A DNA stretch of 64,000 nucleotides, taken from assembly GCA_964549445.1 (NCBI GenBank), contig CAZJVS010000007.1, positions 93,003 to 157,002 of the forward strand, read 5' to 3'. Every line of letters begins with the position of its first letter. Position 1 is the stretch's first letter. The notes under the pieces are model-generated. The model was given only the letters and a program-made list of their open reading frames with translations, did not search any database and was not told the DNA's origin. The stretch is from SpSt-539 sp964549445. Lineage in GTDB: Bacteria; Planctomycetota; Phycisphaerae; UBA1845; UTPLA1. Position numbers and translations under genes: made by a program. Positions 12,956 to 23,100 of the stretch are shown one piece after another.

Positions 12956-13012
12956 AAGCGGCTTGCGCCGGTGTGGAATCGCCGGTTGTCCGCAGCAGAG
13001 AACGAGAGCGAT

Positions 13013-13405
<393 letters not shown>

Positions 13406-13429
13406 GCCGGAGCGATTTGAGGACAAACG

Positions 13430-13906
13430 ATGGGTTATAAGAAGTGGACGCAATCGACGGTTCGACTGGCACCGGACAATATCTACGGAAGCAAGATCGC
13501 GTCGAAGTTCATCAATTGCATGATGTGGGAAGGTAAGAAGAGCGTTGCCTGCCGGATTTTCTACGGGGCGCTCGACCAGATCTCGAAGAAGATTCCCGAT
13601 ACGCCGCCGATCGAGGTATTCGAGCGGGCGCTTGGGAACATCAAGCCGAATATTGAGGTTCGCAGCCGACGCGTTGGCGGCAGCAATTACCAGGTGCCGA
13701 TGCCGGTGAGCCGGCGGCGGCAGGAGTCGCTGGCGATCCGATGGCTGCTGGAGGCGTCGCGGGCCAAGAAGGGCAAGCCGATGATGGATCGGCTGGCCGA
13801 TGAGCTGCTGGCGGCGTATCGCGGCGAGGGCGCGGCGATGACGACGCGCGACAATGTGCACCGCATGGCGGACGCGAACAAGGCGTTTGCGCACTTTGCG
13901 TGGTAA
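13430..13906 (+). CDS. rpsG: Ribosomal protein S7
   Basis: S7 (158 aa) nucleates assembly of the 30S head and contacts E-site tRNA and mRNA. Recognisable segments are FINCMMWEGKKSVACRIFY, PNIEVRSRRVGGSNYQVP and RWLLEASR, ending in ANKAFAHFAW. The start is ATG 13430, 24 bp after rpsL, with a GAGGA-type site upstream. In most bacteria fusA and tufA follow; here an exported FKBP-like gene begins 49 bp later. Confidence 0.97.
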   Translation: MGYKKWTQSTVRLAPDNIYGSKIASKFINCMMWEGKKSVACRIFYGALDQISKKIPDTPPIEVFERALGNIKPNIEVRSRRVGGSNYQVPMPVSRRRQESLAIRWLLEASRAKKGKPMMDRLADELLAAYRGEGAAMTTRDNVHRMADANKAFAHFAW

Positions 13907-13955
13907 CGACCGTCACCTGCATTTCCACGGCGGTCAGACGATTCGGAGAAAACTC

Positions 13956-14690
13956 ATGAGCCCACGGTTGAAGTACGCCATCGCAGCGGTGACGTGCCTA
14001 GCGATCGTTCCGGTGCTGCTGGCGCAGGTTGACTATTCGAAACTACCGGAGAATCCGCAGAAGACGGCGCAGCTGGCGGCATCGGCCAAGGCCGGGCTGA
14101 ACGGGGCGGTGAAGGCAGCCGAGGACGCGACCAAGGGGAAGGCCACCAAGGCCGAGTTGAGCCGGAAGGATGATAAGCCGGTCTTCCTAGTGCATCTGGT
14201 CGGGACGGACAAGGCCTTCGATGTGACGGTCGATGGCGTCAGCGGGAACATCCTCGACAAGCAGGAAAGTGCGTTGACCGCGCCGACGCTGCCGGGCGAG
14301 GCGGTCACAGGCGAACCGGTGACGCTGCCGTCGGGCGTATCGTATTACGACATGAAGGTTGGCACGGGTGATTCGCCTTCGACCAAGGCGCATAAGCCCA
14401 TACTGCATACGACCGGGTATCTGGTTGATGGCAAGAAGTTCTGGAGCTCTTTAGACCGCGGCGAACAGCTCAACATGCCGCTTTCGAATTACGTGCCGGG
14501 TATGCAGGAAGGCCTTGCGACCATGAAGGCCGGCGGCAAGCGGAAGATCATTATTCCCTATCAGCTCGGATATGGAGATCGCGGAAATCCGCCGGTCATT
14601 CCACCGCGTGCGATGCTGATTTTTGATGTTGATCTGTCCGCGGTTCAACCGCCGGCCGACGCGGCGCCGGCGCCGGCCAGCGGTTCCTGA
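13956..14690 (+). CDS. Exported PepSY-FKBP protein with degenerate isomerase site
   Basis: This 244-residue protein has a signal peptide (1-23, TCLAIVPVLLAQ), a PepSY-like region (about 45-100: VKAAEDATKGKATKAEL, FDVTVDGVSGNIL) and a C-terminal FKBP-type domain (about 120-228). Compared with FKBP12, several active-site residues are replaced: Tyr26 by Thr152, Asp37 by Trp163, Phe46 by Met174 and Trp59 by Met183, so proline isomerase activity is doubtful. The start is ATG 13956, with GGAG about 8 bp upstream. It may chaperone or bind an envelope protein. It precedes an intact FKBP by 20 bp, suggesting duplication followed by divergence. Confidence 0.82.
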   Translation: MSPRLKYAIAAVTCLAIVPVLLAQVDYSKLPENPQKTAQLAASAKAGLNGAVKAAEDATKGKATKAELSRKDDKPVFLVHLVGTDKAFDVTVDGVSGNILDKQESALTAPTLPGEAVTGEPVTLPSGVSYYDMKVGTGDSPSTKAHKPILHTTGYLVDGKKFWSSLDRGEQLNMPLSNYVPGMQEGLATMKAGGKRKIIIPYQLGYGDRGNPPVIPPRAMLIFDVDLSAVQPPADAAPAPASGS

Positions 14691-14710
14691 CGCGCACGAG
14701 GAGAGTGACT

Positions 14711-15076
14711 ATGTATCCCGGTGATCCGGTCAACGGCGAGCCGACCAAGACTCCGTCCGGCCTGATGTTCTTCGAGATCAAGGAAGGAAATGGGCCTGCG
14801 CCGAAGGGCTCCAGTGCGCGGGTGACAGTTCACTACAGCGGCTGGCTTACGGACGGGAAGAAGTTTGACAGCTCGGTCGACCGCGGACAGCCGGCGACGT
14901 TTCCGCTGAATGGCGTGATTGCCGGATGGACGGAGGGTGTCGGCTCGATGAAGGAAGGCGGCAAGCGGAAGCTGATCATTCCGTACAATTTGGCGTACGG
15001 GGAGCGCGGTCATCCGCCGGTGATACCCGGCCGTGCGACGCTGGTCTTCGACGTCGAGCTGATCAAGGCGAGCTAG
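14711..15076 (+). CDS. FKBP-type peptidyl-prolyl cis-trans isomerase
   Basis: This 121-residue, single-domain FKBP lacks a signal peptide, so it is probably cytoplasmic. It keeps the catalytic-pocket residues: Tyr42, Phe52, Asp53, Phe64, Val69, Ile70, Trp73 and Tyr97 (VTVHYSGWL, KFDSSVDRG, GVIAGWTEG). It would accelerate prolyl isomerisation during folding. The start is ATG 14711, with AGGAGA 7 bp upstream; a GTG at 14705 is too close to that site. An intrinsic terminator follows within 40 bp, ending this unit. Confidence 0.92.
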   Translation: MYPGDPVNGEPTKTPSGLMFFEIKEGNGPAPKGSSARVTVHYSGWLTDGKKFDSSVDRGQPATFPLNGVIAGWTEGVGSMKEGGKRKLIIPYNLAYGERGHPPVIPGRATLVFDVELIKAS

Positions 15077-15112
15077 CGAGCGAAATTCACAATACTCCCA
15101 GACATTGAACTA

Positions 15113-15145
15113 CGCGGCCCGACGAGAGCGGGCTGCGTTTTTTTT
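15113..15145 (+). terminator. Intrinsic terminator after the FKBP gene
   Basis: CGCGGCCCG (15113-15121) pairs with CGGGCTGCG (15129-15137), a 9-bp stem with one G-U pair and a 7-nt loop. Eight T residues follow at 15138-15145. It separates the str/FKBP unit from carB. Confidence 0.92.
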
Positions 15146-15251
15146 GCGCGCTAATAATCCGGCCGTCGGCGGTGCGCGGGGCGGCGGCGGCGAGTAAACT
15201 ATGCCGCAAGTCGGCGGAAGCCGGCGATGCGCGGGAAGGGAGCAGGTTGCG

Positions 15252-18200
15252 TTGCCGCGTCGAGAAGACATTCGGACGATCATGCTGATCGGGAGCGGGC
15301 CGATCGTGATCGGTCAAGCTTGCGAGTTTGACTACAGCGGGACGCAGGCGTGCAAGGTGCTGCGGCAGGAGGGGTATCGGATCGTCCTGCTCAACTCGAA
15401 CCCGGCGACGATCATGACCGATCCGGAGATGGCGGATCGGACGTATGTCGAGCCGATCACGCCGGCGTTTATCGAGAAGATCCTGGCGTATGAGAGGGAG
15501 CGGGGGACGCCGGTCAACGCGCTGCTGCCGACGCTGGGCGGGCAGACGGGATTGAACTGCGCGATGGCGGCGCACGAGGCGGGAATTCTCAAGGCGTTCG
15601 ATGTTGAGATGATCGGGGCGTCGCCGGAGGCGATCCGCAAGGCGGAGGATCGGCTGGCGTTCAAGGAGGCGATGATCAAAATCGGGCTGGATGTTCCGCG
15701 GAGCGGGATTGCGCGGAGCATGGCGGAAGCGCGGAAGATCCTCGACGAGGTCGGGCTGCCGTGCGTGATCCGGGCGGCGTACACGCTGGGCGGGAGCGGC
15801 AGCGGGTTCGCGGTGACGCGCGAGCAGTTCGAGGAGATCGCGCAGCGGGGATTGCAGCTTTCGCGGATCGGCGAGGTGCTGATCGAGGAGAGCGTGTATG
15901 GGTGGAAGGAGTTCGAGCTGGAGGTCATCCGGGATAAGAACGACAACGTGATCGTGATCTGCTCGATCGAAAATATCGACGCGATGGGGGTGCACACGGG
16001 GGATTCGATCACTGTGGCGCCGGCTCAGACGCTGACGGACCGCGAGTTTCAGCGGATGCGGGACGCGGCGAAGGCGATCATGCGGGAGATCGGGGTCGAG
16101 TGCGGCGGGAGCAACGTGCAGTTTGCGTTCGATCCGGCGTCGGAGCGGATGATTGTGATCGAGATGAATCCGCGCGTGTCGCGCTCGAGCGCGCTGGCGA
16201 GCAAGGCGACGGGGTATCCGATCGCGAAGGTGGCGGCGAAACTGGCGGTGGGGTACACGCTGGACGAGATTCCGAACGACATCACGAAGAATACGCCGGC
16301 GAGCTTTGAGCCAACGATCGATTATGTCGTCGTGAAGATGCCGCGGTGGGCGTTCGAGAAGTTTCCCGAGGCGGACGAGACGCTGACGACGCAGATGAAG
16401 AGCGTCGGCGAGGCGATGGCGATCGGGCAGACGTTTAAGGAGGCGTTTCAGAAGTGCGTTCGCAGCATGGAGATTCAGCGGGCGGGGTATGGGCTGGATC
16501 GCAACGACCGGTGGCTGCATTCGGCGCATAAGCGGCATGCGGAGGGGGCAACGGACGCCTACACGTCGCTGCGTGAGCGGCAGACGCCGCCGCCGGAGTC
16601 GAAGTTTGAGACGTTTGTGATGGCGAGCCGGACGGGCGAGGCGCCGGCGGATGTCGAGGAGACTTCGGCGACAAGCTGGCCGATCCGGACGGAGGTGCTG
16701 CACGACAAGCTGGCGCGGCCGTGCCAGGGGCGGCCTTACTACATCCGGTATGCGTTCAAGCTGGGGTGGACGGTCGAGCAGGTTCACGAGCTGACGAAGA
16801 TCGATCCGTGGTTTCTGGATCAGATACAGCAGTTGGTGCAGTTTGAGGATGCGCTGCTGTCGCGGCGGAAGGAATTGCTGGTGGAAGGGGGCGGGGCGGC
16901 GCGGCTGACGGAGACCGGGAAGCGGATGCTGCGCGAGGCGAAGCAGCTTGGGTACACGAACATGCAGCTTGCGGCGGCGCTGACGCTGCCGATCGAGCAG
17001 GTCACGGCGCTGGTCGATACGTGCGTGCGGCCGACGTTCCGGCTGGTGGATACGTGCGCGGCGGAGTTCGAGTCGAAGACGCCGTACTACTATTCGAGTT
17101 ATGCGCCGCCGCTGGGGCAAGTGAAGGACGGGCGGACGAACGAGACGGACGAGGACGAACTGCGACTGGAGGATGCGCCGTACGTGGCGGTGATCGGGGG
17201 CGGGCCGAACCGGATCGGGCAGGGGATCGAGTTCGACTATTGTTGCGTGCACGCGTCGATGTCGGCGAAGGCGATGGGCTTTCGCACGGTGATGGTGAAC
17301 TCGAATCCGGAGACGGTGAGCACGGATTACGACACGTCGGATGCGCTGTTTTTCGAGCCGCTGACGCACGAGGACGTGCTGCGGATCATGCGGCGAATTG
17401 CGAGGCAGACGGAGCTGCGCGGGGCGATCGTCCAGTTCGGCGGGCAGACGCCGCTAAACCTGGCGGGTGAGTTGAAGGCGGCGGGTGTACCTATTCTCGG
17501 GACGCCGCCGGAGTCGATTCACCTCGCGGAGGATCGCGGCGAGTTTCAGGCGATCTTGCAGGAGCTGGGGCTGTTGCAGCCGCCGAGCGGGGTGGCATAC
17601 GACCTGGCCGAGGCGAAGCGACTGGCGAAGGAACTGGGGTATCCGGTGCTGATCCGGCCCAGCTATGTGCTCGGCGGCCGGGCGATGGAGCTTTGCAACA
17701 ACGAGCAGGATCTCGAGCGGTTCACCGGGCGTGCGATCGAGGCGTCGGATCGCGTGCTTAAGCCGGGGGCGCGACACTCGGTGCTGGTCGATAAGTTCAT
17801 CCTCGATGCGCAGGAACTGGACGTCGACGCGGTGGCGGATTTTCGGTCGATCAACGATCCGAACGGCACGTGCGTCGTATGCGGCGTAATGGAGCACATC
17901 GAGGAGGCGGGGGTTCACAGCGGGGACAGCACGTGCGTGCTGCCGCCGTACTCGCTATCGCCGGCGATTCTTGAGGAGGTGGAGCGGGCGACGAGAATGC
18001 TGGCGAAACGGCTGGGGGTGTGCGGGCTGCTGAATATTCAGTTTGCGATCCAGGGGCAGACGATCTACGTGCTGGAGGTGAATCCGCGGGCGTCGAGGAC
18101 CGTGCCTTTCGTCAGCAAGGCGACGGGGGTGCCGTGGGCAAAGATCGCGACGGAGGTGATGCTGGGGCGGTCGGTGAAGGATGCGCTGTGGGATCGGGGG

Positions 18201-18821
18201 ATTTCGCGGGCGCCGCGGCCGCGGATGACGTCGGTGAAGATGCCGGTGTTTCCGTTTGAGAAGTTCCACGGGGTCGATGTCGTGCTCGGGCCGGAGATGC
18301 GGAGCACGGGCGAGGCAATGGGGATCGACGAAACGTTCGGGCTGGCGTTTGCGAAGTCGCAGATTGCGTGCGGGCTGTCACTGCCGTTGTATGGTAACGC
18401 GCTGGTGAGCGTGAACGATCCGGACAAGCCGCGGATCGCGCCGATCGCGCGGGAGCTGCGCGAGCTGGGGTTCAAGATTTTCTCGACGCGGGGGACGCAC
18501 CTGACGCTGAAGGAGGCGGGCGTCGATTCGGTGATGGTGTCGAAGCATACTGGGGAGAAACAGCAGTTCCTGCTCGACCTGATCGAGTACGGGGCGCTGG
18601 ACCTGCTGATCAACACGCCGATTTACAAGGGCAGCGCGTCGGAGGAGGGACGGTGGCGGGCGGCGGCGACGGGGAAGCGGCTGCCGCTGATCACGACGCT
18701 GACCGGCGCGCGGGCGGCGGTGGCGGCGATCCGGGCGATGAAGCAGGCGGGCGGGAACGATGCGCTAAAGACGTTTCGGGTGCGGGCGCTACAGGACTTT
18801 TACGAGGAGAGCCGGCGGTAG
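15252..18821 (+). CDS. carB: Carbamoyl-phosphate synthase large subunit
   Basis: CarB makes carbamoyl phosphate from bicarbonate, ammonia (from CarA) and two ATP, for pyrimidine and arginine synthesis. I chose TTG 15252 (MPRREDIRTIMLIGSGPIVI), which matches the family N-terminus and has AGGGAG 9 bp upstream. The 1189 residues include two ATP-grasp halves: GQACEFDYSGTQACK near the N-terminus, and GGGPNRIGQGIEFDYCCVH. A C-terminal MGS-like regulatory domain is present (KIFSTRGTHLTLKEAG, INTPI). E. coli CarB has 1073 residues; most of the excess is a polar insertion in the oligomerisation region just before PYYIRYAFKLGWT. carA follows after 11 bp. Confidence 0.97.
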   Translation: MPRREDIRTIMLIGSGPIVIGQACEFDYSGTQACKVLRQEGYRIVLLNSNPATIMTDPEMADRTYVEPITPAFIEKILAYERERGTPVNALLPTLGGQTGLNCAMAAHEAGILKAFDVEMIGASPEAIRKAEDRLAFKEAMIKIGLDVPRSGIARSMAEARKILDEVGLPCVIRAAYTLGGSGSGFAVTREQFEEIAQRGLQLSRIGEVLIEESVYGWKEFELEVIRDKNDNVIVICSIENIDAMGVHTGDSITVAPAQTLTDREFQRMRDAAKAIMREIGVECGGSNVQFAFDPASERMIVIEMNPRVSRSSALASKATGYPIAKVAAKLAVGYTLDEIPNDITKNTPASFEPTIDYVVVKMPRWAFEKFPEADETLTTQMKSVGEAMAIGQTFKEAFQKCVRSMEIQRAGYGLDRNDRWLHSAHKRHAEGATDAYTSLRERQTPPPESKFETFVMASRTGEAPADVEETSATSWPIRTEVLHDKLARPCQGRPYYIRYAFKLGWTVEQVHELTKIDPWFLDQIQQLVQFEDALLSRRKELLVEGGGAARLTETGKRMLREAKQLGYTNMQLAAALTLPIEQVTALVDTCVRPTFRLVDTCAAEFESKTPYYYSSYAPPLGQVKDGRTNETDEDELRLEDAPYVAVIGGGPNRIGQGIEFDYCCVHASMSAKAMGFRTVMVNSNPETVSTDYDTSDALFFEPLTHEDVLRIMRRIARQTELRGAIVQFGGQTPLNLAGELKAAGVPILGTPPESIHLAEDRGEFQAILQELGLLQPPSGVAYDLAEAKRLAKELGYPVLIRPSYVLGGRAMELCNNEQDLERFTGRAIEASDRVLKPGARHSVLVDKFILDAQELDVDAVADFRSINDPNGTCVVCGVMEHIEEAGVHSGDSTCVLPPYSLSPAILEEVERATRMLAKRLGVCGLLNIQFAIQGQTIYVLEVNPRASRTVPFVSKATGVPWAKIATEVMLGRSVKDALWDRGISRAPRPRMTSVKMPVFPFEKFHGVDVVLGPEMRSTGEAMGIDETFGLAFAKSQIACGLSLPLYGNALVSVNDPDKPRIAPIARELRELGFKIFSTRGTHLTLKEAGVDSVMVSKHTGEKQQFLLDLIEYGALDLLINTPIYKGSASEEGRWRAAATGKRLPLITTLTGARAAVAAIRAMKQAGGNDALKTFRVRALQDFYEESRR

Positions 18822-18832
18822 CCGGCGCGGGC

Positions 18833-19972
18833 ATGTCGATCTGCAAACTGGCTTTGGAAGACGGGACGGTCGCGACGGGGGAGTCCGTCGGGGCGGCGGG
18901 GACGATGACCGGCGAGGTCGTGTTTAACACGGCGATGACCGGCTATCAGGAGATTTTGACCGATCCGTCGTACTGCGGGCAGATCGTGACGATGACGTAT
19001 CCGCACATCGGAAACTACGGGGTGAATCCGCAGGACGTCGAGTCGCGGAAGACGTATTTGTCCGGATTTGTGATGCGGGAGTGCGCGCGGCGGTACAGCA
19101 ATCGGCGGGCGAGCGGGAGTTTGCAGGGGTATTTGAAAGAGTGCGGCGTTGTCGCGATTTCGGGGGTGGATACGCGTGCGATCACACGGCGGCTGCGCGT
19201 GACGGGGGCGATGCGCGGGGCGCTTTCGACTGAGATCATGAGCGACGCGGAGCTCGTGGCGACCGCGCGGTCGGCGCCGTCGATGAGCGGGCTGGACCTG
19301 GTGTGCCAGGTTGTGCCGCGCGAGACGCGGGAGTGGCGCGAGGGCGTCGTGGCGACGCCGGCGAAAGAGGAGTTTCACGTCGTTGCGATTGACTGCGGGA
19401 TCAAGTCGAACATCCTTCGGATGCTGGTGGATCAGGGGGCGAAGGTGACGGTGGTGCCGGGCAGCGCGGGGACGGCGGCGGTGCTGGCGCACCAGCCGAC
19501 GGGCGTATTAGTGGGGAACGGTCCGGGCGATCCGGCGGCGGTGACGCAGACGATCGAGACGCTGCGCGGGCTGGCGGGGCAGGTGCCGATGATGGGGATC
19601 TGTCTCGGGCACCAGATGCTGGCGCTGGCGCTTGGGGCGAAGACGTACAAGCTGAAGTTCGGGCATCACGGTGCGAATCATCCGGTCGTGAATCATGACA
19701 CCGGGCGAGTCGAAATCACCAGCCAGAATCACGGCTTTGCCGTTGATCGCGAGTCGCTGGCGGGGGCGGGGCTGCGGGCGACGCATTCGAATCTCTACGA
19801 CGGAAGTCTGGAGGGGTATGCGCACGAGCGGCTGCCGCTGTTTTCGGTGCAGTATCATCCGGAGGCGTCGCCGGGACCGCATGATGCGACTTACTTGTTC
19901 CGGTGTTTTGCGGAGATGATGCGGACGCAAGAACCGCTGCCGGAGGATGTGGTTCGGCGGCTCTCGGCGTAG
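18833..19972 (+). CDS. carA: Carbamoyl-phosphate synthase small (glutaminase) subunit
   Basis: CarA (379 aa) hydrolyses glutamine and channels ammonia to CarB. The N-terminal CarA domain has the FNTAMTGYQEILTDPSY block. The class I glutamine amidotransferase domain has nucleophile Cys257 (GICLGHQ) and the His342/Glu344 pair (QYHPEASPGPHD). The start is ATG 18833 (MSICKLALEDGT), 11 bp after carB; the carB-carA order is the reverse of E. coli. A weak hairpin begins at the stop codon. Confidence 0.97.
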   Translation: MSICKLALEDGTVATGESVGAAGTMTGEVVFNTAMTGYQEILTDPSYCGQIVTMTYPHIGNYGVNPQDVESRKTYLSGFVMRECARRYSNRRASGSLQGYLKECGVVAISGVDTRAITRRLRVTGAMRGALSTEIMSDAELVATARSAPSMSGLDLVCQVVPRETREWREGVVATPAKEEFHVVAIDCGIKSNILRMLVDQGAKVTVVPGSAGTAAVLAHQPTGVLVGNGPGDPAAVTQTIETLRGLAGQVPMMGICLGHQMLALALGAKTYKLKFGHHGANHPVVNHDTGRVEITSQNHGFAVDRESLAGAGLRATHSNLYDGSLEGYAHERLPLFSVQYHPEASPGPHDATYLFRCFAEMMRTQEPLPEDVVRRLSA

Positions 19973-19999
19973 TACGCGGAACTTGAATCGTCCGTGTAC
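19972..19999 (+). terminator. Possible terminator-like hairpin at the carA stop
   Basis: GTACGCGGA (19972-19980) can pair with TCCGTGTAC (19991-19999) in a 9-bp stem with one G-U pair and a 10-nt loop. No T-tract follows, so intrinsic termination is uncertain. Confidence 0.35.
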
Positions 20000-20050
20000 G
20001 CACTGGTGCACATTTCATACTAACCGGCTCCGAATATCATTCTTGTCCGA

Positions 20051-20079
20051 TTGAACTCGCCATGACAATTGAGTAGGAT
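20051..20079 (+). promoter_or_regulatory. Candidate promoter for the secreted subtilase gene
   Basis: TTGAAC (20051-20056), a 17-bp spacer and TAGGAT (20074-20079) lie 43-71 bp before the ATG at 20122. Both hexamers match consensus at 4 of 6 positions. A GAGG ribosome site is at 20108-20111. Confidence 0.4.
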
Positions 20080-20121
20080 GGCGGCGGGCAAGCAGGCGCA
20101 CTCGGATGAGGTAGCGTTGAA

Positions 20122-23100
20122 ATGATTCACGCGGCGCCGGTGTCCCCCCCGCATCGTTTGAGAACCCCGCAGACCATGCATGCTCGTTCCAGTCGAGGAC
20201 CCGGTGGACGGTTCCCGACGCGACTATTGTTGCTGGCGGCGGCCTTGGCGAGCCTTCCAGTTTCCGGAGCGAGCGGACAAATCCGGTGGCGAAGTTTCGC
20301 TTCACGCGCGGCGAATCCATCGAAGCGTCGTCCCGTAGAAGTCGCCGCCGATGCAGTGAGCGCGGGCGAACGACATGTCGTGCTCGAACTCGATCGAGTG
20401 GCGACGCCCCCAATTCGCGGCAAGCTGAAGGCGGCGGGGATTTCGCCACTGGCCTACCTTGGGAATAACGGGTATTTCGCCGCCATCGATCCTGATGCGA
20501 TCGATGCAACGGCCATCGACCAGATTGGCGTCGTCCACTCAATTGACCGGGTCGAGCTTGCGTGGAAGCTTCACCCGATGCTGGCCCGGGGCGAAAAGCC
20601 GCTGTGGGCGATTGTTCCGCCTCCGGTCGGCGCGCAGGACTCTGGCGAGTGGGTCGCGATCTATGCGATGTACCACTCCGACGTGGCGATGAAGGACGTC
20701 GTTGCGATCAGCCGCGGGCACGGCGCGCTGATCATATCGGAGCTTAATACCATCAATGGCGCGGTCTTGGAGATGCCGCTGCGGGAGGTGCAGGCGCTGG
20801 CCGGCGATGACGCCGTGATGTATCTCGAACCGGCGTTACCCCCGCTGACGACCAACAACGACGGCAATCGGGCGATCACACAGGCGGACGTCGTTCAGGC
20901 CGCGCCGTACGGACTTAGCGGCGCCGGAGTCAAGGTGCTGGTCTACGACGGCGGGACGGCGTTTGCGCAACACGTCGATTTCCAGGGCCGCCTGACAGTG
21001 CGCGACGCTTCGGGCGTCATTGACCATGCCACACACGTTTCGGGCACGATTGGCGGTGGTGGTGTTTCGAATCCGCTGTTCAAGGGCATGGCGCCGGGAG
21101 TCACGATTGAATCGTATGGGTATGAACAAGTCGGAGGGCTGCACCAGGGGTTCCTCTACACGGATCCGGGTGACCTGCAGGCCGATTACAACGATGCCAT
21201 CAATGTCCACGGCGCTGTCATCGCGAATAATTCGATCGGCACGAACACGGCGGCGAATGGTTTTCCGTGCAGCTGGGAGGGTGACTACGGCGCGACATCG
21301 GCGCTGATCGACTCGATTGTTGCGGGCGGCCTCGGAGCCCCGTTTCGAATTATCTGGGCCAACGGCAATGAGCGAGGCCCCGGGCGGTGTGGCACCACAT
21401 ACCACACAACGGCACCGCCAGCGTGCGCGAAAAATCACATAACGGTCGGCGCGCTGAACTCCAACGACGATTCGATCAGTTACTTTACGAGTTGGGGCCC
21501 GACCGATGATGGGCGCCTGAAGCCAGATATCTCTGCGCCCGGCTGCCAAGTCGGAGGGGACAGCGGCGTCACGTCCTGTTCGGCGAGCACGACGGGCTAC
21601 ACCGTCTTCTGTGGGACATCGATGGCATCTCCCACGGTCTGCGGTCTGTGCGCGCTGCTGCTACAGGACTACCGGGCGCAGTATCCGGAGCGGGCCGATC
21701 CACGCAATTCGACGCTGAAGGCGCTGCTCGCCCACAATGCCCAAGATATCGATGCGCCGGGGCCGGACTACAAGAGTGGATATGGCTCCGTACGCATTCA
21801 GCGAACAATTGATTTCCTCAGAACTGGACATTTCGTCGAGGACCAGATCGGACAAGACGGCGTGTTCCGCGTCCTGGTACCGATCAGTCCGGCGGATGAG
21901 TTAAGGGTCACGTTGGCATGGGATGATCCGCCGGCGGCGCCCAATGTGGAGGGCACCATTGTCAACGACCTGGACATCGTGGCACTGGACCCCAACGGCG
22001 TTCAGCACTTTCCGTGGACGTTGGGCGGGCTGGCGGATCCGAGCGCACCGGCCGTGCAGACACAGGCCGATCATGTCAACAACATTGAACAGGTCTACGT
22101 GGCTTCGCCGATGCCGGGGCTCTGGACGGTCGAGATTCGCGGGTTCAGCGTGCCCATTGGGCCGCAGGTATTCTCGGCGTGTTTCACTCCGGGCGCCTCC
22201 GGCGATTGCAACAGTAACGGCGTCAATGATCTCGATGACATCGCCAATGGCACGAGTCTTGACTGCAATCACAACCGGCTTCCGGACGAATGCGAATCGC
22301 AGGCCGACTGCAACAACAACGGCACGAAAGACATTTGCGACCTTTACAACGGAACGAGCCCGGACGTAAACAACAATCACGTTCCGGATGAATGCGAGCC
22401 GGATTGCAATCAGAATTCGATTCCGGATTCGTGGGAACTGAGCATCGGCACCAGCCATGACTGCAATCACAATCTAGTACCCGACGAGTGCGACATCGCG
22501 AGCGGATTCAGCCACGACTGTGACAGCAACGGCGTGCCGGACAGTTGCCAGCAGGATTGCAACCAGAACGGCATCGCCGACGGGTGCGATATCGCCAGTG
22601 GGACCAGCGGCGACTGCGATCACGATTCGGTGCCGGATGAATGCCAATCGACGGCAGACTGCAACAATAACGGCGTGTTCGATTTCTGCGACCTGCTTGC
22701 GGGAACGAGCCGGGACGTGAACGGAAATCAGATTCCGGATGATTGCGAGTCCGACTGCAATCGCAACAGCATTCCCGACGACTGGGATCTGAGTACAGGG
22801 ACGAGCCAGGACTGTAACGGAAACGGGCGTCCGGACGAGTGCGATATCGCGAGCGGCGCGAGCATCGATTGCGACAGCGACGGGATACCGGATGAGTGCC
22901 AGATTGACTGCAACCATAACGGGATTCAGGATTCGTGCGATCTCCTGAGCGGGGCCAGCCTGGACTGTGACAAGGACGGGATTCCCGATGAATGCGGCGT
23001 CGATTGCAATCAAAACGGTGTGGCCGATATCTGCGATATTGCCAACGGAACGAGCCAAGACCTAAACAGCGACGGGTATCCGGATGAATGTACCCGGCTT

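Noticed and set aside
12971..13012. GTG start giving S12 fourteen extra residues
   Set aside because: S12 has a highly conserved N-terminus (MPTxNQL) that begins at 13013.
22198..23092. Repeated Asp/Asn/Cys stretch considered as a DNA-level satellite or CRISPR
   Set aside because: Copies are conserved at protein level but diverged in DNA, and they lie inside one open gene.
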